A stretch of DNA of 64,000 bases from Acinetobacter sp. C32I. Lineage in GTDB: Bacteria; Pseudomonadota; Gammaproteobacteria; Pseudomonadales; Moraxellaceae. Position 1 is the stretch's first letter, and every line of letters begins with the position of its first letter. Both the position numbers and the translations under genes were made by a program. Positions 36,718-45,790 of the stretch are shown piece after piece. The stretch lies in the NCBI RefSeq assembly GCF_023702715.1, contig NZ_CP098480.1, positions 2,852,001-2,916,000 of the forward strand. Reading direction: 5' to 3'. The notes beneath the pieces were generated by a model, which saw only the letters and a list, made by a program, of their open reading frames with translations, searched no databases and was not told the origin of the DNA.

Positions 36718-37788
36718 TTAATCACGCTCCTTTTTAAAACGGTCAAATAAACCAATCACACCTTTTGGTAAGAACAAGGTCACCACAATGAACAGCGCGC
36801 CCAAAATCAATAACCATGCTTCTGGCGCAGCCACAGTGAAATAGGTTTTCACTGCATTGATTAAACCTGCCCCTAAAATCGGGCCAATCAAAGTGCCACG
36901 TCCACCCGCAGCCACCCACACCGCCATTTCAATTGAATTGACTGGGTTCATTTCACTTGGGTTAATGATGCCTGCCTGCGGTACATACAACGCCCCTGCA
37001 ATGCCTGCAATCACCGCAGACAATACCCATGCAGATAGCTTGTACCACAACGTGCGATAGCCGAGATATTGCAGGCGATTTTCACTGTCACGAATCGCAC
37101 CCAATACTCTCCCATAAGGACGATTCATCAGTTGACGCAGACCAAGGAAGCACAACATCAACATCAACGCAGTCAAAAAGCATAGCGTTGCGCGCATTGG
37201 TGCAGAGGTAATATCAAAGCCGAGAATGGTCTTAAAACCCGTAAAACCATTATTGCCCCCAAAGCCTGTTTCATTACGGAAGAACAATAGCGCTGCTGCA
37301 AAGGTCATGGCTTGGGTAATAATCGAGAAATACACGCCTTTGATTTTGGAGCGAAAGGCAAAAAAGCCAAAGATAAATGCGATCAAACCCGGTACAAGAA
37401 TGACTAAAGCCAAGGCCCACGCAATATGCTCGGTCCCGACCCAATACCAAGGCAATTCAGTCCAACTCAGAAAGCGCATAAAATCAGGCAGACCATCGCC
37501 TGCAGATTGACGCATGAGGTACATGCCAAAGGCATAACCGCCCAAAGCAAAATACAAACCATGCCCCAAGCTTAGAATCCCGGCATAGCCCCAGACTAGA
37601 TCCAGTGCCAAAGCGACCAAAGCCAAACACATGATCTTGCCAATCAAGGTGATCCAGTAAGCAGACAGATAAAATGCAGAGTCAGGAGACAACAGGTGTA
37701 GCCATGGCAACAACAACAGCACGCCGAAACAAACTGCAATCGCCACCGCGCTATAGGGCTTGTCGGCAAATAAAGAAGTGATTTTCAT
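36718..37788 (-). CDS. urtC: Urea ABC transporter, permease subunit UrtC
   Basis: A LivM-type inner-membrane permease of 356 residues with about nine to ten hydrophobic helices. The frame is open to 37821 within urtB, but the ATG at 37788 (MKITSLFADKPYSAVAIAV) has a GGAG site and lies 4 bases after the urtB stop. The AWVLSAVIAGIAGALYVPQAGIINPSEM loop is the family EAA-like contact with the ATPases. Confidence 0.95.
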   Translation of the reverse strand: MKITSLFADKPYSAVAIAVCFGVLLLLPWLHLLSPDSAFYLSAYWITLIGKIMCLALVALALDLVWGYAGILSLGHGLYFALGGYAFGMYLMRQSAGDGLPDFMRFLSWTELPWYWVGTEHIAWALALVILVPGLIAFIFGFFAFRSKIKGVYFSIITQAMTFAAALLFFRNETGFGGNNGFTGFKTILGFDITSAPMRATLCFLTALMLMLCFLGLRQLMNRPYGRVLGAIRDSENRLQYLGYRTLWYKLSAWVLSAVIAGIAGALYVPQAGIINPSEMNPVNSIEMAVWVAAGGRGTLIGPILGAGLINAVKTYFTVAAPEAWLLILGALFIVVTLFLPKGVIGLFDRFKKERD

Positions 37789-37792
37789 TGGC

Positions 37793-39415
37793 TTACTCCA
37801 CAAAACGGCCTTTGATGGCAAACAAACCTTGTGGACGCTTTTGGATAAACAAAATCACAAGAACCAAGAGAATAATTTTTGCGAGCACTGCGCCTAAACC
37901 AATCTCTAAAACTGTACCGCTAATCCCCAGTCCGAGTGCCGCCAATACCGCCCCCCAAACTTGACCCACGCCACCAACAACGACCACAAGGAAGGCATCG
38001 ATAATGTAGTTTTGTCCAAGGTCAGGTCCAACATTACCCACTTGTGCCAAGGCACAGCCTGCCAAACCCGCCAAGCCTGAACCGAGACCAAAGGCCATCA
38101 TGTCAATCCGTGCAGAACGGATACCAACAGCGCGTGCCATTTGACGATTTTGCGTCACCGCACGTACAAATAAACCAAAACGAGTTTTATTGAGTAAGAA
38201 CAGCAACAGTAATAACACTGCGACGGTAAAACCAATAATGGCGATCCGGTTATACGGCAGCATCAGGCTCGGTGTTAGCGCAATTCCGCCACTCAACCAT
38301 GCCACATTGGAAACCTCGACATTCTGCGCACCAAACACCATACGCACCAATTGCATCAGGATCAGACTCACCCCAAAGGTAGCAAGTAAAGTCTCCAATT
38401 GACGACCATAGAGCGGACGAATCACGGTGCGTTCAATCAACATGCCCATCAAAGCACTGACCAGAAATGCCGCAGGAATTGCTGCCAACAGATACCAATC
38501 GACTAATCCAGCAAAATGGGTTTTAAAAAAGCTTTGAATCACGTAGGTGGTATAGGCGCCAATCATGATGAGCTCACCATGTGCCATGTTAATTACCCCA
38601 AGCAGACCATAGGTAATGGCTAAGCCAAGTGCTGCAAGCAGCAAAATGCTGGCGGTACTCAAACCTGAAAAGACATGGCCTGACCACTCACTGATTTGCA
38701 GGCGGGTTTTAATTTGATTGTGTGCATCCAACAACGCTGCCTTCAATGCAGGATTGCTTTGTGGTTGTTCTAAAGTTTGGTTGATCAAAGCAAATACGTC
38801 AGGACGATTTGAATCGGCCAAGACTTTCACTGCTTCAAGTTTGGTGAACTCATCGCTACTGTTAAAATCCAAACGAGCTTTGAGCTGCGCTAAACGTGCT
38901 TTGACCTGATCATTTTTTTCATTCAGATAAAGCTGCTTCACCATCGCGACATCAAGTTCAGCCAAATTATTTTCTAAAATATCAACTGCAGCTAAGCGTT
39001 GCGATGCATCAGTTGAATTGAGTTTGGCTTTGGCTTGACCAAAATTCAACGCCTTGCGTAAAGTGTTCACCAAAGTTACTTGGGATAAATCTGCTGGCCA
39101 TTGTTCCAGCGCCTGCTGCTCAGGATAACTAAACAGTTTGTCATCATTTTTCAGCAAATAAGTATTGCCTGCACTATCGGTATACAGCTCATTTTGATCA
39201 ATATAGGCCACCAGTTGATCCAGTTGTTCAATACTAGCAGGCCATTGATTGAGCATGGCACGACGCGTCGCAAAATCGGACTTCACAAAGGTCTGAATGG
39301 CATCTTGAGAAGCTGTAGACGTCACGGTTGTTGCGGATGTGGCTTCTGCCCATGCTGGACTAAAAATCATCTGTGCCATGATGCAGAGCAGTGCCAAAAC
39401 ATAGTGTTTCGCCAT
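37793..39415 (-). CDS. urtB: Urea ABC transporter, permease subunit UrtB
   Basis: A LivH-type permease of 540 residues. It has a signal peptide (MAKHYVLALLCIMAQMIFSPAWA) and a periplasmic extension of about 220 residues before the membrane domain, which begins near SGLSTASILLLAALGLAITYGL. The long N-terminal part is usual in proteobacterial UrtB. GLGSGLAGLAGCALAQVGNVGPDLG is the ATPase-contact loop. GGGGAG precedes the ATG. A hairpin separates it from urtA (39471-39497). Confidence 0.95.
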   Translation of the reverse strand: MAKHYVLALLCIMAQMIFSPAWAEATSATTVTSTASQDAIQTFVKSDFATRRAMLNQWPASIEQLDQLVAYIDQNELYTDSAGNTYLLKNDDKLFSYPEQQALEQWPADLSQVTLVNTLRKALNFGQAKAKLNSTDASQRLAAVDILENNLAELDVAMVKQLYLNEKNDQVKARLAQLKARLDFNSSDEFTKLEAVKVLADSNRPDVFALINQTLEQPQSNPALKAALLDAHNQIKTRLQISEWSGHVFSGLSTASILLLAALGLAITYGLLGVINMAHGELIMIGAYTTYVIQSFFKTHFAGLVDWYLLAAIPAAFLVSALMGMLIERTVIRPLYGRQLETLLATFGVSLILMQLVRMVFGAQNVEVSNVAWLSGGIALTPSLMLPYNRIAIIGFTVAVLLLLLFLLNKTRFGLFVRAVTQNRQMARAVGIRSARIDMMAFGLGSGLAGLAGCALAQVGNVGPDLGQNYIIDAFLVVVVGGVGQVWGAVLAALGLGISGTVLEIGLGAVLAKIILLVLVILFIQKRPQGLFAIKGRFVE

Positions 39416-39470
39416 AGAACTCCCCTTATTATTACGGTTTTAAATAGATCAAAAAAATCAGAATAAAAAT

Positions 39471-39497
39471 GCCTGCTGCCAATACAGCACAGCAGGC
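39471..39497 (-). terminator. Intercistronic hairpin between urtA and urtB
   Basis: GCCTGCTG and CAGCAGGC form a perfect 8-bp stem; on the minus strand it is followed by ATTTTTATTC. It lies 11 bases past the urtA stop. A partial terminator or 3' stabiliser here would give more binding protein than permease, a common need in ABC importers. Confidence 0.65.
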
Positions 39498-39507
39498 GAA
39501 AAAACCC

Positions 39508-40788
39508 TTATTTCGGGATATACGGACTCCAAGGCTCCGCCTTGATGGTTTGCGGTGTTTTATAGACCACGTCGAATTGACCATCGCCACGGATCTGTCC
39601 AATCATCACGGGTTTATGTAGATGATGATTAGTTTCATCCATTTTTAAGGTATAGCCTGATGGGGCAGCAAAGGTCTGACCTGCCATCGCATCACGGACT
39701 TTGTCGACCTCAGTCGTGCCCGCTTTTTCAACCGCTTGCTTCCACATATTGATACCGACATAAGTTGCTTCCATCGGATCATTGGTCACTACTTTGTCAG
39801 CATTTGGAAGTTTGTATTGCACCGCATATTGTTTGAATTTATTCACAAACTCAGTGTTCTTTGGATTTTTCACCGACATGAAATAATTCCATGCCGCTAA
39901 ATGACCCACCAATGGTTTGGTATCAATACCACGTAATTCTTCCTCACCCACCGAGAACGCCATCACCGGAATATCCGATGCTTTGATGCCTTGGTTACCC
40001 AGCTCACGATAGAACGGCACATTAGAGTCGCCATTAATGGTCGAAATTACCGCAGTCTTTTTACCCGCAGAGAATTTCTTAATATTGGAAACAATGGTTT
40101 GATAATTGCTGTGACCAAATGGCGTGTATTCTTCCATGATGTCAGCATCAGCCACGCCTTTCGATTTCAAGAAAGCACGAAGAATTTTATTGGTAGTGCG
40201 TGGGTAGACATAATCTGTGCCGAGTAACACAAAACGTTCTGCTTTACCGCCCTCATCCCCCATCAAGTATTCAACCGCAGGAATCGCTTGTTGATTTGGC
40301 GCTGCGCCCGTGTAGAAGATGTTTTTAGATTGTTCCTGACCTTCATATTGCACGGGATAGAACAATAAGCCATTCAGTTCTTCAACTACAGGTAGAACTG
40401 ATTTACGAGAAACGGATGTCCAACAGCCAAAAATAACAGCCACTTTATCTTGGGTAATCAACTGACGGGCTTTTTCTGCAAATAATGGCCAATCCGATGC
40501 AGGGTCAACAATCACAGGCTCTAATTTTTTTCCGAGTACCCCACCATTGGCATTAATCTCATTAATGGTCATCAAGGCGGTATCTTTCAGCGAGGTTTCT
40601 GAAATCGCCATGGTGCCTGAAAGCGAATGTAGAATCCCCACTTTAATGGTATCGCCACTGGCTGCAGGTGCAGTTTTGGCTTCTGTTTTAGTCTGTTCTG
40701 TTTTTTCTGCTGGTTTGGAACAGCCAACCAGACCGATCCCCATCATGGCTGCCATCAGTACAGACATCGACATCAATTTGTTTTGCAT
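39508..40788 (-). CDS. urtA: Urea ABC transporter, substrate-binding lipoprotein UrtA
   Basis: The periplasmic urea-binding protein, 426 residues. A lipoprotein signal with lipobox GLVGC (C23) shows it is anchored to a membrane. The mature start DTIKVGILHSLSGTMAISETSLKD is the typical UrtA opening, and VIFGCWTSVSRKSVLPVVEE and EYTPFGHSNYQTIVSNIKKF are family motifs. It is the first gene of the urt operon. Its ribosome site lies inside an inverted repeat, described separately. Confidence 0.96.
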   Translation of the reverse strand: MQNKLMSMSVLMAAMMGIGLVGCSKPAEKTEQTKTEAKTAPAASGDTIKVGILHSLSGTMAISETSLKDTALMTINEINANGGVLGKKLEPVIVDPASDWPLFAEKARQLITQDKVAVIFGCWTSVSRKSVLPVVEELNGLLFYPVQYEGQEQSKNIFYTGAAPNQQAIPAVEYLMGDEGGKAERFVLLGTDYVYPRTTNKILRAFLKSKGVADADIMEEYTPFGHSNYQTIVSNIKKFSAGKKTAVISTINGDSNVPFYRELGNQGIKASDIPVMAFSVGEEELRGIDTKPLVGHLAAWNYFMSVKNPKNTEFVNKFKQYAVQYKLPNADKVVTNDPMEATYVGINMWKQAVEKAGTTEVDKVRDAMAGQTFAAPSGYTLKMDETNHHLHKPVMIGQIRGDGQFDVVYKTPQTIKAEPWSPYIPK

Positions 40789-40795
40789 CTTGTTT

Positions 40796-40833
40796 CTCCA
40801 CCCATCAATAATTGTGATTTTTACTGGGTGGAG
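40796..40833 (-). promoter_or_regulatory. Inverted repeat that pairs with the urtA ribosome-binding site
   Basis: CTCCACCCA (40796-40804) and TGGGTGGAG (40825-40833) are exact reverse complements, 9 bp with a 20-base loop. On the transcript the 3' arm contains GGTGGAG, the urtA Shine-Dalgarno sequence, 7 bases before the ATG. A transcript that includes both arms would hide the site. Confidence 0.65.
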
Positions 40834-40836
40834 TTA

Positions 40837-40853
40837 TTCAATTTCTGTGCCAA
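40837..40853 (-). promoter_or_regulatory. Candidate sigma-54 promoter of urtA
   Basis: The minus strand reads TTGGCAC-AGAAA-TTGAA. It matches the sigma-54 consensus (TGGCAC-N5-TTGCW) in spacing and in all but one base, the C at -12. The predicted start is near 40826, inside the 5' arm of the inverted repeat. Nitrogen control of urt genes by NtrC and sigma-54 is known in other bacteria. Confidence 0.45.
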
Positions 40854-40912
40854 CAAAACAAGTTGTTGTTTTTTATTAATTTAAATAAAAGTTAAGCCTT
40901 AATTCTTTCATC

Positions 40913-40934
40913 TTGTATACAACATTGCATACAA
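40913..40934. promoter_or_regulatory. Tandem TTGTATACAA-type dyads upstream of urtA
   Basis: A perfect palindrome TTGTATACAA (40913-40922) is followed 12 bases on by a near copy, TTGCATACAA (40925-40934). Such dyads are typical GntR-family operators. No GntR gene is in the window. Confidence 0.4.
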
Positions 40935-41001
40935 AAAATACGCAACGACCTAAAATGATGCAAATTTGTTCAGCTCGCATATTAAAAGTTCAGCAAAAGA
41001 A

Positions 41002-41025
41002 AAAGCCAAACATTAGCTTGGCTTT
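41002..41025 (-). terminator. Terminator after parE
   Basis: AAAGCCAA and TTGGCTTT pair over an 8-base loop; the minus strand continues TTTCTTTTG. It lies 24 bases past the parE stop. Confidence 0.75.
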
Positions 41026-41048
41026 AATCTAATAATAGGACAAAGGGC

Positions 41049-42932
41049 TTAAACCGTAATATCCGCCAAATTACCCTTCTGTTCTAACCAGTGTTTACGA
41101 TCTGCTGAACGCTTTTTCGCTAGCAATTTATCCAATAAACCTGCGGTTAGATGTGCATCATCCAAATCCAACTGCACCAAACGACGCGTATTCGGGTCCA
41201 TGGTGGTTTCACGCAACTGACTGGCATTCATCTCGCCCAACCCTTTAAATCGGGTGATCTGCGGATTCTTGTTGCCTTTGACTTTTTTCAGGATGCTTTC
41301 AAGCTCGTCATCATCCAAGGCATAGTACACCTCTTTACCAATATCGATACGATAGAGTGGTGGCATAGCGACGAACAGATGGCCTTCCTCAACCAAGGTC
41401 GGGAAATGTTTTACGAATAAAGCACATAATAAGGTTGCGATATGCAGACCATCCGAGTCTGCATCGGCAAGGATACAGATCTTGCCATAACGTAATTCAG
41501 ACAGATCATCACTGCCTGGATCAACGCCTATGGCAATAGCGATATCATGCACTTCTTGAGAAGCCAAAACTTCGTCCGAGGAGACTTCCCAAGTATTCAG
41601 GATTTTTCCACGAATCGGCATAATCGCTTGGAAATTCTTGTCACGTGCCTGTTTGGCACTACCGCCCGCAGAATCCCCTTCGACAATAAACAGCTCACTG
41701 TCCTCACGGGTTAAACCGACACAATCGGCTAATTTCCCTGGTAGGGCTGGGCCTGCGACAATCTTCTTACGTTCTACTTTTTTCGCGGCTTTAAGACGAC
41801 GCCCTGCTTTGGCAATCGCCATTTCAGCCAGTTGTGTCGCAATCTCGGCATGCTGGTTTAACCATAAAGCAAACGCATCTTTGGCGATGTTCAGCACAAT
41901 ATTAGAGGCTTCACGACTGGATAAACGTTCTTTGGTTTGGCCTGAAAATTGTGGCTCTTGGAATTTCAGCGATAGAATAAAGTTTACGCCATCCCAAACA
42001 TCTTCCGCAGACAGTTTCATATTACGCGGCAATAAATTGCGTAATTCACAAAATTCACGTAAAGCCTCAGTCACGCCTGAACGCAGACCATTGACATGGG
42101 TACCGCCTTGCGCGGTTGGAATCAAGTTGACATAGCTTTCCTGAATCTGCTCGCCACCCTCCACATTCCAGCAAATCGCAAATTCACAGGCTGCGCGGTC
42201 TGCTTGTCCACTGCTGACAAAAGCAGGATCTGGCAAGATGTCACGATCTTGCAGTTCATCCATCAAATAGTCGACTAGACCATTTTCAAACTGCCATTCA
42301 ATCTTTTCGTTATTGATTTTGTCGTCATAAATTATTTTTAAGCCCGCAGCTAAAACCGCCTTGGCTTTTAAATTATGTTTCAGTGCTTTCAGCGCAAATT
42401 TAGGACTATCAAAATATTTAGTTTCAGGCCAGAAACGTACCGTCGTGCCTGTCGCACGCTTGGCAACCTTACCTTCTAACACCGATAATGGTGCAACGGG
42501 CTCACCTTGTTCAAAGGCCATTTGGTACAGATTACCTTGACGCTGTACGGCCACTTCAACACGGGTCGACAAGGCATTTACAACGGAAATCCCGACCCCA
42601 TGCAAACCACCTGAGAACTGATAGTTATCGGTGCTGAATTTACCGCCTGCATGCAGCTTGGTCAAAATAATCTCGATACCACTTTGCCCATATTCAGGAT
42701 GAATATCGACTGGCATACCACGACCATTATCTTCGACTGACAATGAACCGTCTTCATAGACCGTGACACAAATCTGGTTGGCATGACCCGCAAGTGCTTC
42801 ATCGACTGCATTATCAATCACCTCTTGCGCCAAATGGTTTGGACGTGAGGTATCGGTATACATGCCCGGTCGACGACGCACTGGATCTAAACCAGAAAGA
42901 ACTTCAAGAGATTGTGCCGTGTATTGTGTCAC
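41049..42932 (-). CDS. parE: DNA topoisomerase IV subunit B
   Basis: The ATPase subunit of topoisomerase IV, which decatenates daughter chromosomes. It has 627 residues. GHKL ATPase motifs are EVIDNAVDEALAGHA, VEDNGRGMPVDIH and GGLHGVGISVVNALS; the Toprim region shows LFIVEGDSAGGSAKQARD, which is also the quinolone-region motif, and ILADADSDGLHI. It starts 14 bases after the YqiA-like gene, the same pair as yqiA-parE in E. coli. The partner parC is not in the window. Confidence 0.98.
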   Translation of the reverse strand: MTQYTAQSLEVLSGLDPVRRRPGMYTDTSRPNHLAQEVIDNAVDEALAGHANQICVTVYEDGSLSVEDNGRGMPVDIHPEYGQSGIEIILTKLHAGGKFSTDNYQFSGGLHGVGISVVNALSTRVEVAVQRQGNLYQMAFEQGEPVAPLSVLEGKVAKRATGTTVRFWPETKYFDSPKFALKALKHNLKAKAVLAAGLKIIYDDKINNEKIEWQFENGLVDYLMDELQDRDILPDPAFVSSGQADRAACEFAICWNVEGGEQIQESYVNLIPTAQGGTHVNGLRSGVTEALREFCELRNLLPRNMKLSAEDVWDGVNFILSLKFQEPQFSGQTKERLSSREASNIVLNIAKDAFALWLNQHAEIATQLAEMAIAKAGRRLKAAKKVERKKIVAGPALPGKLADCVGLTREDSELFIVEGDSAGGSAKQARDKNFQAIMPIRGKILNTWEVSSDEVLASQEVHDIAIAIGVDPGSDDLSELRYGKICILADADSDGLHIATLLCALFVKHFPTLVEEGHLFVAMPPLYRIDIGKEVYYALDDDELESILKKVKGNKNPQITRFKGLGEMNASQLRETTMDPNTRRLVQLDLDDAHLTAGLLDKLLAKKRSADRKHWLEQKGNLADITV

Positions 42933-42946
42933 TTGGTCTGACTTCC

Positions 42947-43537
42947 TTATTGGATGGCTGCCGATAAAAATTCGAGAACTAAAGGTAATTTTTCTTCAAA
43001 ATCATCCATTGCATGATTACCATTAGCGTCGGTTAAAATCAATGAGGATGGATGAACTGCACTATAATAGCGTTGAGCTTCACGATAATCCAAAACTTCG
43101 TCGCCTTGTTGCAAAAGCACTAGAATTTTATCAGCATGAACGAGCTTCGTGTCAGCAATCGATTGTAATTGCTGCAGTTGATTGGCATCAAGTGTCCATG
43201 ATGCAGTGACTTTGAGCGGGATTTGCTCAACCCCAAATAAATCTTCGAATAATTGCCATGGTCGCATAGCAGGATTAATCAATACAGCAGCACAACCATA
43301 TTTTGCGACAAGATATGTCGCATAGAAACCACCGAGGCTGCTTCCCACTAAAACTACTTTATCCTGTGCTAAATTTTCGATAAGCTGAGAGAGTTGTTCT
43401 AGCACTTGATTGGGTGGCTGATTTAAATCAGGTAAATGCACCTGTATCGCCTCATACTGTGCACAATATTGTTGCAACTGCTGCCCTTTTATCGACATCG
43501 GACTGCTTCGAAAACCATGTAGATAGATAATTTGCAT
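42947..43537 (-). CDS. YqiA-like alpha/beta-fold esterase
   Basis: A 196-residue small hydrolase of the YqiA/YcfP family, starting at the ATG at 43537 (MQIIYLHGFRSSP); the frame is open to a TTG at 43555. The nucleophile is the first Ser after GS in LVGSSLGGFYA; QQGDEVLDY and GNHAMDDF hold the acid and the base. E. coli YqiA hydrolyses acyl-CoA and short esters. Linkage to parE is conserved and suggests co-transcription, without a known reason. Confidence 0.88.
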   Translation of the reverse strand: MQIIYLHGFRSSPMSIKGQQLQQYCAQYEAIQVHLPDLNQPPNQVLEQLSQLIENLAQDKVVLVGSSLGGFYATYLVAKYGCAAVLINPAMRPWQLFEDLFGVEQIPLKVTASWTLDANQLQQLQSIADTKLVHADKILVLLQQGDEVLDYREAQRYYSAVHPSSLILTDANGNHAMDDFEEKLPLVLEFLSAAIQ

Positions 43538-43799
43538 ACGCACCAAAATAGGCAATGACTTGACATAAAGTGAAATAAATCACATTATTTTGATTAATAG
43601 TTAAACAAATAACAATATAAATTACATTTAAGCTGGATATTGTCTGACACAAAAAACGATACTGTACTCCGTTCATCAGTATTCTAAAAAAATTACGTAT
43701 GAAAGACATAAGATGTAAGCGTTTGTTGTAGTTTATCTAAACAATATTCAGAAAAAACACTTCAAACCTTCGGTATATATCAAGGATGGGGAAATCAAT

Positions 43800-45146
43800 A
43801 TGCCAAGTTTAACACCTCTGCATGAAACCTATTGTAAGTGGGATCGCACGCCCCCGAGTCAGGCAGATGTTTTGGAAGGTTTGGCACAGCTGGTCAGTAC
43901 CAGCCTCAGCGGTGTACATGAACTGATCCAAGTGGTACAGACTGAGGTATTAAGGACAACGCTCGGTTTAAGTGCACAAAAAGCCAAACAATTACAAAAG
44001 CACCCGCAACTGCAAAAGTTTTATCAGTTTTCATATGTGGCACTGCAGAAATATGGCAGTCATTTTCTGGCACCCAATTTACGTCGCATTATTGAAAAAT
44101 TTCCAGTTTTGCATGACAAGCCCTTAACCCCAACCCTGCATTTTTTGGTCGGTGCGTTGAATGGAATTTTTGGTGATTTCTTCTTAAAGCAACACAATCC
44201 AATGGCTTTGCCGATGGTGCTTTATGATCACTATGGTTCTTTACAGCAGGGCGAGCTAACAGGCCGTGTGGTGATTCTTGCCCATGGTTTATGTATGAAC
44301 CATTTAACCTGGTCTAACCATCGTTATGGCGGGATTGGTGAGCGTTTACTTGCACAACGCGATAACAACACCATGTTGTATTTGAATTACAATACTGGAC
44401 GTCGAATTTCAGCCAATGGCCGTAGTTTTGCCAATACCTTAGAGGATTTGGTACAGCGTAATCCGCGTATCACCAGTATTGACCTGATCGGGCACAGTAT
44501 GGGCGGCTTGGTTTCGCGTAGTGCCCTGTTTTATGGCAAACAGAATCTGTATCAATGGGTGCATATGGTCGAGAATCTGGTTTGTATCGGTTCGCCACAT
44601 CATGGTGCAGTACTTGAACGCTTTGGTTTCGTTTTACAGGACAAACTCGGTGGATTCCCGTTTATCAACTTGCTTGGTCAACTGGTGAATGTGCGCAGTA
44701 ACGGCATACTTGATCTGCGTTATGGTAGTGTCCGTGATGATGACTGGGAACATAATGATGCCCGCATTGGTTTTGCCGACGACAATCGTAAACCCGCTCC
44801 GTTACCGTCCCATATCAATACCTTCTTGATTGCAGGGACTTTAGAATTTGAGAAGTTACGCAATAAAGCGCTGTCTGTGATTGGGGATTATCTGGTCAGT
44901 GTGAAAAGTGCTTTAGGTGAACATCCAAACCCGCGTTTCCAACTGAAATTACCTGACACCCATAAAGCGGTTTTCTATGGCCTGAATCATTTTGAAATTC
45001 AGTATCATTCCAGTGTGGCTGAACAGATTACCCGCTGGTTATATCCAGATGCTAAAGAGAAGGTTGAAGCTGGTGTACAAACCCATATGATCAATGTACC
45101 CCATAACTATACCTTTGATGATTTAGAAGGCATTGTTGAGACCTAA
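43800..45146 (+). CDS. Lipase/esterase-like alpha/beta hydrolase
   Basis: A 448-residue protein. The first 130 residues are helical and unlike known domains. From about 150 an alpha/beta hydrolase fold follows, with the oxyanion stretch VVILAHGLCMNHLTW, the nucleophile S233 in GHSMGGLVSR, and a likely base in the GLNHFEIQYHSS region. There is no signal peptide. The wording (GSPHHGAVLERFG) resembles triacylglycerol lipases and PGAP1-like proteins. The substrate is unknown. It is a single gene with a terminator. Confidence 0.83.
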   Translation: MPSLTPLHETYCKWDRTPPSQADVLEGLAQLVSTSLSGVHELIQVVQTEVLRTTLGLSAQKAKQLQKHPQLQKFYQFSYVALQKYGSHFLAPNLRRIIEKFPVLHDKPLTPTLHFLVGALNGIFGDFFLKQHNPMALPMVLYDHYGSLQQGELTGRVVILAHGLCMNHLTWSNHRYGGIGERLLAQRDNNTMLYLNYNTGRRISANGRSFANTLEDLVQRNPRITSIDLIGHSMGGLVSRSALFYGKQNLYQWVHMVENLVCIGSPHHGAVLERFGFVLQDKLGGFPFINLLGQLVNVRSNGILDLRYGSVRDDDWEHNDARIGFADDNRKPAPLPSHINTFLIAGTLEFEKLRNKALSVIGDYLVSVKSALGEHPNPRFQLKLPDTHKAVFYGLNHFEIQYHSSVAEQITRWLYPDAKEKVEAGVQTHMINVPHNYTFDDLEGIVET

Positions 45147-45151
45147 ACGAT

Positions 45152-45181
45152 AAAAGCTCAGTTAGGTTCTAGCTGAGCTTT
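45152..45181 (+). terminator. Hairpin after the lipase-like gene
   Basis: AAAGCTCAG and CTGAGCTTT pair over an 11-base loop, 6 bases past the stop. The T-run is short, so strength is moderate. Confidence 0.6.
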
Positions 45182-45224
45182 ATAGTCAAAGGCTGCAACA
45201 AGCTCAAAAAATCTATAAATATCT

Positions 45225-45773
45225 TTATTTAACAAAGTCACCCTGTTCATTTAACTTCAGTTTTAGATCTTTTCCATTTTCTTTATATAAAATCTCATAG
45301 TTTTGATTAATTTCAATATTTTTAGATGCATCCAAAGTAATGCTTTTAACCAAACCCAATTTATTCACAGAAGTCAGATTGATTCCTAGGTGTCCACTTT
45401 CATTTGAAAAAGGTGAGGCAATTAATAGAACACCATCGCTTGTTTTTGGAAAAATGACTGAATCAACATAACTTGGGTTAATAAAATTATAAACTTTGAT
45501 TAAACTTACACTATCAATTAAGTTAATTGAGCCACAATTCATTCTCTGTGCAGATAAAATACAATTCAGATGTGCATTCGAGCTATAAGGAAGTGAAGTG
45601 ATCAGGAAACCATCATCATTTTTTAACTTTGCAGGATTTGATGAAGCTTTTTGTGTTCGGTTTTGATGAGAAGTCTCATGTTTCTTTTCTAAGACAGTGC
45701 TACAGGAAGAAGTTATGATGCTTAGGCTGACTAAGCTTAGAATATAAGTATATTTTTTATAAGGTGAAGTCAT
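45225..45773 (-). CDS. Orphan immunity-like lipoprotein, paralogue of the T6SS immunity protein
   Basis: A 182-residue lipoprotein from the ATG at 45773, which has GGAA 8 bases before it. The signal ends SLSIITSSC. From LITSLPYSSNAHLNC to the end it aligns with the C-terminal half of the immunity protein at 47770-48498 (LTHLPYNSVDHFKC; SLIKVY-INPSY versus NLIKFY-ISPSY; SPF; INQNYEILY versus IDKNYNLTY). It lacks that protein's LprI-like domain. A gene fossil ends 18 bases before its start. It probably protects against, or once protected against, an effector no longer encoded here. Confidence 0.72.
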   Translation of the reverse strand: MTSPYKKYTYILSLVSLSIITSSCSTVLEKKHETSHQNRTQKASSNPAKLKNDDGFLITSLPYSSNAHLNCILSAQRMNCGSINLIDSVSLIKVYNFINPSYVDSVIFPKTSDGVLLIASPFSNESGHLGINLTSVNKLGLVKSITLDASKNIEINQNYEILYKENGKDLKLKLNEQGDFVK

Positions 45774-45790
45774 AATAAATTCCATTAAAA

